A DNA stretch of 64,000 nucleotides from Synanceia verrucosa (lineage: Eukaryota > Chordata > Actinopteri > Perciformes > Synanceiidae), in the NCBI GenBank assembly GCA_029721515.1, contig CM056559.1:2109001-2173000 (forward strand), read 5' to 3'. Position numbers and translations under genes: made by a program. Positions 57,201-64,000 of this stretch are shown in pieces. The notes under the pieces were generated by a model. That model was not told where the DNA came from and did not search any database. It saw only the letters and a list, made by a program, of their open reading frames with translations. The number at the start of each line of letters is the position of its first letter. The first letter of the stretch is position 1.

Positions 57201-60200
57201 TAATGCATCCATTGGACTTAAACGCATGTTAACATCTCTTCATGTTTACTTCTCTGGGTACGCGGTCAGGACAAAGTCACAAGCATCTGGATCTCCTCAG
57301 CACTGGAGACAGGTAAAAGGCTGCACATTGTTGGTACGTCGCTGGACTCCTGTTTTGTTTGTGTTGTGAGTTTATGGGATGAGCTCCAGAAACATGCGTT
57401 ATAAACTTTGTCTGGGACGGCAGTCTGCTTAAGATCTCGCTCAGAGCCAAGATGGGCAGTCCCGTTTGAACCGTAAGACTTCACCATGCTCTCACGACCA
57501 GGTTTATTTAAGCTCACTGTTACATAAACTCATGTCACGTAGGTAAATACAGATCCATGACACCTGTCAAGCACAGAAAAGGTAGCAGCTTCATAACATG
57601 TTGTGTATTTTTATTTTTGTGCTGTGTGAATGGTCAGGCGATGGTCTTGCATTTCCTCACATGCTGAAACTCGCGTCGGTTCCTGGAATGTGGACTGACG
57701 TGTGACCCACTATTGATTAGGGCTACATAATCAGGGCTCTGTCGTCATTGTGTGCAGCAGCCCGTCCAGCTTTGTCCCCTCTCAGCACATTAACTAGAAT
57801 CACAAGTGTTGAGGCATCTACTCATACAATCGTAGCCATTATAGCAGCCCCGCCTCTTCATTCTTGCACTGCGAGTCCTTCCTCGCTGCTGATCTTTTTG
57901 TTCAGAGGTGTTTCTGCTAAAGGAACAACAAATGAAATCACTGATGTGCTAAATATTCCTCTTTTGTTCTTCTCTAACTTTGAGATGCCAGGAAACAGCA
58001 CCCACGGAGAATAGATGTGGGATGAATGCATTACAGGAGATTCATGTAGGAGAGCTCTTATTTAGAGCCAGAATAGCTGCTTCATGCTAACATACGAGCA
58101 TCAACCAGCATCAGTCATCATAAAGCTGATTGCAGCGGTTAAGATGGATGTCATTCCTTGAAGGATATTAACAAACTCAAATGTCAATAAACACATCTAA
58201 TCATAAAATAAGTGCTCCTAAATAAAATATGAAATAAAAAGTTCAAAGAACACTATTGGAGCATCCCGATGTGTGAAATATGTGAAAGCTCAAACTGATC
58301 TGACAGAACAAACAAAGAAATATGTTCCTGTAACAACAGTAAATCTAGATTAAAAGACAAAGAACAAGAAGGTGAAGATGGAAAAATGGTAGCAATAATA
58401 ATTGTAGTGAAGTAACATTTTAAAAAAAAACCAATATAAACAAAGCAAATAAATAGCAAATTCACCCACCATTCCAAACAGCTCATTATTGGCTGCCCAA
58501 CCATTTTCCTCTTCTTAATCGTCCCCATGCTCTGCTCCTCCCTTAGCAGCCCACCAGTGGGACCTCTGACGATGCTGATGGGATCCTCTCACGTCACCCT
58601 TTACTATAATTAAGCAGTAATGGCCCTGCACCAGTGCATTTCCATGCAGCCCCATCACAGTGTTTTTAGTGCTCTGAGGCCTCCAGTGTCACGGGAGGTA
58701 ACCGGCCCTGCAGCAGCTCATGTGATCTTTACAAAAGCTGCTAACAGAGGAGACAATGCACACTGTGTGTAGGGGTGTAGATTAAATCATGATGATATTT
58801 CTCATTTAGTGAAAATATGTCGTGCAAACACAGGGCAGAAAGAAACCTATCAGACTTTGAGCTATCCAAGCTTCTATTTATGGCCTGAGGGTGACAGTAA
58901 AAGAAAGTGAGAGGAAGAAGGAGAAGGAAACTGCTGCACTTCAGTAAAGTTAAGCTGGTTTTACACCGAACGTGCAAGAGGGGGAAAAACATGTTTGTAA
59001 AGGATGGAGAAAAGCTGTGGGCGAGCTGTGGGACATGAGACTGTAGCTCCTGGACGAGCCGAAACTCTCCCACATCCTGTCTCCCCTCAAAGTGACATGT
59101 ACCCGATCTCATCATCATCATCAGCAGCAGCAGCATAAATGAAGCCAGGGCTTTCCATTCACTTGATCAGTAGCCTAGCAATGTGGTCGCGGTGGTCTGC
59201 GCTGGCTTGCGCCGCACTTTCCGTGTTCGGTGTGAAACCAGCTTTAGAAAGACAGTGGCAGAATTGACCTTCCTGGATTAATACTTTAAATACAGTGTGA
59301 TCTGAAGATACAAACATTTCTGCGGTGTTGGTGAGGCTCATGATTTTTACTGAAACAATGCATCCCTGGTGCTCTACGGAAAACATTGCTTCTAATGAGC
59401 ACCAGCCCAGGGACCGTCTACAAAGTGCAACACCAGAACCAAAAATGCAAGCGTTACCATTATATATGCTGCAGCTGAATTATTTAAGAGGTAGAGTTAA
59501 ATAAAAGAGATTAGTTTTCGTAAAAGTAATGCGAAATTACCGTCTCATCTCGTGAGCTGAGTGTATTGTCACACCCTCGTACTGTGTGTAGCCACTGGAA
59601 CCTTGAACTTGAATAACAGATGTGTTTAGTTTGCATGTTTGCTCATGAGCATTTAAAAACCTCTAGCTGCTGCTCATCAGCAGCCTGTTGACTCAGCCTA
59701 CTACTACTACTACTCTCACACACGGCTTTATTGCCAAACAAGACACACATTGGATAACTGTTTGGGCCACAACCACCTCCACCACCACCAGTTTCATTAG
59801 CTGCTGTTACCAGGACAGCAGAGTGATGAGAGGTTCAAAGACACAGCCCGGGCTTGTTTTTTTACAGTGTTTTGCATTGGATATGTGCAGATACAATAAG
59901 TGATGACAGTGAATTATCAGCGGTAGCTGTGTATTTGTCTCTTAAAATGTGGCGTAAAGCCTTGAAGAACTATCAACACATACCAGACAGTTGTATCCCC
60001 TCGGTAAAGATGTGTTTGTTTTGCCATTGTTTTGCCATCTGCAAAAAATAGAACAAAACGTGTCCACATATCAACATGCAAAGAAACAAAAGGAATTGGC
60101 AAGACAAACCAGTTTTGATCCTATTTTTAGGCATAAACTCGCTCAAAAGATTGTTTTGTGTGGTTTTGTTATTAGAGCTTTTCCTTCCCAGTCATCTAAA

Positions 60201-63200
60201 ATAGATGTGTTATCCTTTGTGCTCTGCTGTCGACTCTGTCTGTAGCTGGATGCCTTCAGCACAGGACAGACGAGCCCATGGTGGAACGAGGTAAGGGATG
60301 ATTGGACTAAACGCTGGGCGCTCTTCTTCTTCTGGAGAGCTTCAAATGCTGGCATTTTTTTGACAGTTTAGAGCTGAGAGCCTGAGAATCTAAGGAGCAG
60401 CAATAGTGAAACTTTTGAGTTTGTTAAACTCAAACCTCAAGTAGAACTTTTGTGTCGTCCTAAATGCTTGTGCTCATATTTGACCTTTATATGACTTTTA
60501 TCTGCAGAATGAGCAGCAGAACATGATGAACAAATGCCAGCACGTCCCATGTTGTTTGCAGTGTCATTTTAGTGTGTAATCAGTGGATCTAGTGGACTGT
60601 CCAGTCTAGTTATTAACAAGGGCATTGGGTCTCTGCTGAGCCCTTTTTTCCCTGAACAGTGATGCAGCTCAAACCGAAGCAATGAGGGGGGAGGGGGAAG
60701 TTCGAGCCTGGAGAGTTCAGCCTAGTTTTACAGCTTCAGCGCTCACTTCCCAGCGCTTAGACAGTGATCGATGGGCTTAGACATGCTCTGTAGGACAGGC
60801 GGAGGGTGGGTTAGCTCATTTAGTGGTGTCCTCCTCCCCCATGATTTACTTCGCCGGGGAAGTTTGCTCAGATTCGAAAGAGTGCGTGAGAGAGAGCGAG
60901 AGAGGGAAAGCTGAGCTGCCTGTTGTGTTGTTGAAAAGGCTGATTTGAAACTGAACACTGACATTTTCTGTCATTTTCCATGCAGCATGGAGCTCAGCAC
61001 AATGTGTTACAGAGGGGAAAACATTATGCAACCTCATGCAGACCAAGCTGCAAATAAATTTGTTCTCGATTTAGGCAGCAACTTCTTTTCCTGTGGAAAA
61101 TACTGACTCTATTTTTAGCATGATAAGGCCTCCTAAATGAGTTGCCTTCCCTCCGTGGCTGAGAAATGTGGCTGTCCTGGGTTAATATGCCGTCCACAGC
61201 TGAAGGATGCCTGGAATAACCCAGCTGGGTCGCTCTGACCTCCTGAAACTGGGCCGGGCTCCAGCTCTCAATTAAGTGATGCTCTTTCTTTCCAGAAAAG
61301 GCAATAATATTGAAATGGGTTTGCAAGAGTTCTAGCAGTTTCTGTAATGTTTAGTATGAAATAAGGACAGTCATTCTCCAGTGCAGTCATTTAGAAGGAA
61401 ACCGATCACGCTCTCACACAACCTGTGAGTAATGTTGGGGCTTCTGGGAGATGTAGTCAGAGCATAAAGAGACGGTATACACCACAGAGCTCAAAACAGG
61501 AAGTGGAGACGATCAAGATTGGAGAGCAAAACAAAGTGTCCTCTACTCTCCCTCTGATAAAACAAGAATGGAACAAGGTAAAAACAAACATTTTTTTCAT
61601 GATGAAATAGAGTCTCTTCTTTCATTTGAGCTATTCACTGTTTTCAGAGACATAGTACAAAATATTCTGTGGGTCTAGAAATATGACTCAAAATGGACAA
61701 AAACGCTGCAACAAGGCACATTCTGTTTTATAAAATGGCTGGCACTCAGTGAGTTAATATCTGCTCTTTACCACTATAATCTGTATTAGTGAACATTCAG
61801 GACATCCTCCCATAGTGAGAAATGACCTAATGCACAATTCATCAGATAGCGCTGCTTAAACTTTTTGATAGTGGGTCTTACGGTAAGATGCACCCAGCAG
61901 CACGGCTCTACTATCAACACCATTAAGGTCAGGCTGCGTCTTTCAGCAGTTCATCATTCTGACAGAAAATAAAATGGAAAAAGTCTTATACCCCAATACC
62001 TCAGGAGTGCCTCCGCTACACACCGAAGATAAGATCGCTATCTGCACTTCCTGGGGAAATAAAGAGAGAAAACATGTTGCTGCTAACATTTCAAAAATAA
62101 TAATTCAGTAATGTTTCGCACGAAGAAGGATGGAACTTGTCTTAAAATATAATGTGCATGGTTGTGTCACACTCACAAGCAACAAGGTAAACTGAAGGGG
62201 TGCGGCTTATGATTACTTTCTTTATCGATTTATCAAAATAATTAAAACAAATTCATTGATTAAATCAACGACAAAGTGTATTCTAATGTGTTGTTTGGTC
62301 CAAACTCCAAAGATGTTCACCTTAATATCTTATAAAATAGAGAATGGAACAAGGTAAAAACAAACATTTTTTTCATGATGAAATAAAGAGTCTCTTCTTT
62401 CATTTGAGCTATTCACTGTTTCATAGTAAGGCATCACACAGTGACCACTGAGCAGAATGCAGATTACAGCTTCATGTAAGGTAGACATAGCATTAAGGAT
62501 GGCTCTGTTCTGTGTGGACAGGACACTGAAACCAAAGTAGCTAATTAAGCCAACGTTATCGGAGGTCTATAAGACAATTTCTATCTCCAGAGGAGAATAG
62601 GGATACCTCTATGTAAAGCCACCCAGAGGGGTGGTGCAGTGCAGTCCATGGGTCTGGTTCGAGGGGGTTGTGGGTAAGTTAGCCTTGCAGCAGTGTCAGT
62701 GTTGATGGAGAGGGAGGGGGCCTACAGGATCCTGTGTGTCAGCAGCCTCTATGTAAGAGACGCTGCCTGGCGGAAGTGCATCACTGGCAGATGTCCAGAA
62801 AAAAACCCTGTCGACCCCCCTTCTCTTCCTGGTCTATCTTCCTCTTTTGTCTCTGAGCTCAGAGAACAGAGGCCCTTTTAAGACAGCCACTGGGAAAACA
62901 TATGGACGCCACTGTTCTTCCTCTCTGCTTTTTTTTTCCTCCACCAGTTGACAAATGCAGCAGTGGTGCTGCTGGTGTGAAATCAACATGTCACATTGTA
63001 GGTTTGTGTCATAAGTGGAGCGTGCCCGTCTGCTGCCTTTTATGTGGTTATGACGAGGGCTGTTTACTCTGCAGCTCCACGCTGAGGCCAGGATGGAGGC
63101 GGCTTTTGATTGGAGCAGAAGGGGAGTCATGTGGGAGGAGCATGCAGGCTTATAATGAAGTTTTCTCAAAGTAATTCTACTTCTCTCTTAGCTCACGGAT

Positions 63201-63256
63201 GGATATCAGCACAGGAAATGCGTTGGGAGGAAGTAAAACACCTGCTGCCCCCCCAA

Positions 63257-63301
<45 letters not shown>

Positions 63302-63777
63302 GACTTTAGTTTCTTTGCTGTCTGTCAACAGCTCACATCACAACTGAAGCCCAGCTGTTGAGTCTGTTGCCACGGCAACATTCTGCACAGCCTGTAGTAA
63401 GACAAACATATGTCATATCATGAAATAATATTATTTAGCTGTTTTTGCATGTTCTAATGTTCTTTTCCTTTTCCAGGCGTGGAAGAAACGCTGGTTCATT
63501 CTTCGCAGCGGCCGCATGAGCGGTGACCCCGATGTTCTCGAGTACTACAAGAACGACCACTCCAAGAAACCCATCCGGGTCATCGACCTGCACTGCTGCG
63601 AACAGGTGGACGCCGGCCTGACCTTTAAGAGGAAGGAGTTCCAGGACAGCTTTGTGTTTGACATCAAGACCTCAGACCGCACTTTCTATCTCGTAGCTGA
63701 GACCGAGGAGGAGATGAACAAGTGGGTACGCTCCATCTGCCAGCTGTGTGGGTTCAACCAGTCCGACGATAACCACG
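51203..63777 (+). CDS. gab2: gab2, GRB2-associated-binding protein 2, first two coding exons (partial at 3' end)
   Basis: GAB2 is a cytoplasmic docking protein. It is recruited to PIP3-rich membrane by its PH domain, then tyrosine-phosphorylated to bind SHP2 and PI3K downstream of receptor tyrosine kinases. Exons 51203-51274 and 63477-63777 join in phase 0 and give 124 residues, essentially the PH domain. The text is strongly conserved: GWLRKSPPEKKLRRY, AWKKRWFILRSGRMSGDPDV, LEYYKNDHSKKP, CEQVDAGLTF and FVFDIKTSDRTFYLVAETEE. LRSGRMSGDP favours gab2 over gab1 (LRSGRLTGDP), as does linkage to nars2 and tenm4. The proline-rich and phosphotyrosine regions lie beyond the window. A at -3 gives a good start context. 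Confidence 0.95.
52275..52300. repeat. (CA)n microsatellite
   Basis: An uninterrupted CA run of about 13 units. Confidence 0.95.
55427..55471. repeat. 22-bp near-perfect hairpin
   Basis: GACAAAACCAGAAGTTA pairs exactly with its reverse complement downstream. With one mismatch (55444/55454) the stem extends to 22 bp around a single-base centre at 55449. Confidence 0.85.
58953..59243. mobile_element. PIF/Harbinger-like MITE, gab2 intron 1
   Basis: The 291-bp element has inverted ends AGCTGGTTTTACACCGAACG and CGTGTTCGGTGTGAAACCAG(CT), which pair over about 20 bp. TTA stands directly outside both ends (58950-58952 and 59244-59246). A TTA/TWA duplication is typical of PIF/Harbinger. It has no coding capacity. 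Confidence 0.7.
61418..61757 (-). mobile_element. family C MITE, copy 8 (reversed), gab2 intron 1
   Basis: It ends GGCACTCAGTGAG followed by TTAA (61754-61757). The interior matches the other copies in reverse, including the motif at 61442-61457. The left terminal repeat is missing. Confidence 0.65.
62338..62432 (-). mobile_element. family C fragment, copy 9
   Basis: A short internal piece in reverse matches the block that reads TTTTTTTCATGATGAAATA and TTCTTTCATTTGAGCTATTC in the reversed copies. Confidence 0.55.
63258..63295. repeat. (CA)n microsatellite
   Basis: A CA run of about 19 units, about 180 bp upstream of gab2 exon 2. Confidence 0.95.
63477..63777 (+). CDS. gab2: gab2 coding exon 2: PH domain
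   Basis: The exon is 301 bp, with acceptor CTTTTCCTTTTCCAG and donor CACG|GTAGGA. It carries the rest of the PH domain, including KKRWFILR and the C-terminal helix MNKWVRSICQLCGFNQ. Confidence 0.96.
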
Positions 63778-64000
63778 GTAGGAAACCCTGACCCGTCCCT
63801 TTTTTACCTCTACCAAGCTATTAAGTCACTAATGAACTGGTCAAAAGAAACACCTTAATGCTTCCAGAAGGGCTGGGGTTGTTCAGAGTTAATCAATACC
63901 ATACCTTTGTTTCAATAACTGTTTCAGAACGAGACCTTCTTCAATATTTCAGTATGTTATTTTTGTGTAATTTGGTCTAGACAATGGTCTGATTATGATC
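63778..64000 (+). other. start of gab2 intron 2
   Basis: Intron sequence after the GTAGGA donor. Nothing else is recognised before the window ends. Confidence 0.8.

Larger units (their letters stand above)
51275..63476 (+). other. gab2 intron 1 (12.2 kb)
   Basis: No exon is supported. The intron holds CA microsatellites (52275-52300, 63258-63295), a short hairpin (55427-55471), a Harbinger-like MITE (58953-59243) and two family-C pieces (61418-61757, 62338-62432). An alternative gab2 first exon could be hidden here but I cannot identify one. Confidence 0.7.

Overview
This is a vertebrate nuclear window and almost certainly teleost. Genes are split into many small exons with GT/AG introns, and codon use is that of a ray-finned fish. 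The repeats are typical of fish: CA/TG microsatellites, a tRNA-headed SINE with an L2-like tail, and several short non-autonomous DNA transposons. Three genes lie head to tail on the + strand: the 3' half of a teneurin (tenm4), a complete mitochondrial asparaginyl-tRNA synthetase (nars2) and the 5' end of the docking-protein gene gab2. Human 11q14.1 has the same order and relative orientation (TENM4-NARS2-GAB2). This supports the tenm4 and gab2 paralogue assignments independently of sequence similarity.

Layout. 175-30183: nine tenm4 exons, joined in continuous phase. They encode the last 1495 residues: the end of the NHL beta-propeller, the YD/RHS shell, the RHS core and the C-terminal tail with the TCAP peptide. 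30184 to about 33.0 kb: probable tenm4 3' UTR, with proximal and distal poly(A) signals and a roughly 590-bp fold-back repeat between them. 33.0-44.9 kb: intergenic, with no supported gene but several transposon copies. 45140-49761: all 14 coding exons of nars2 (484 aa), with a TATA-less promoter just upstream. 49.8-50.7 kb: a short gap holding one MITE. 51203-51274 and 63477-63777: the first two coding exons of gab2, encoding its PH domain and separated by a 12.2-kb intron.

The three genes are not a pathway. Teneurin-4 is a type II transmembrane adhesion protein of neurons and glia. NARS2 charges tRNA-Asn in the mitochondrial matrix. GAB2 is a cytoplasmic scaffold that binds phosphoinositides and relays receptor tyrosine kinase signals. 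What connects them is conserved chromosomal linkage.

Non-coding content is the more unusual part. A family with piggyBac-like ends (TTAA at both ends) occurs about nine times, and most copies carry a ZNF143-like motif. Two other MITE families are interleaved, one nested inside another that has a perfect 8-bp target duplication. There is a higher-order tandem repeat built from 10-mers, with three identical 110-bp units, and a 114-bp near-perfect AT palindrome. I found no evidence of a wholly new gene system. The best leads are these repeats, the tenm4 3' UTR architecture, and a Pro-to-Ala change at the normally invariant motif 1 proline of NARS2.
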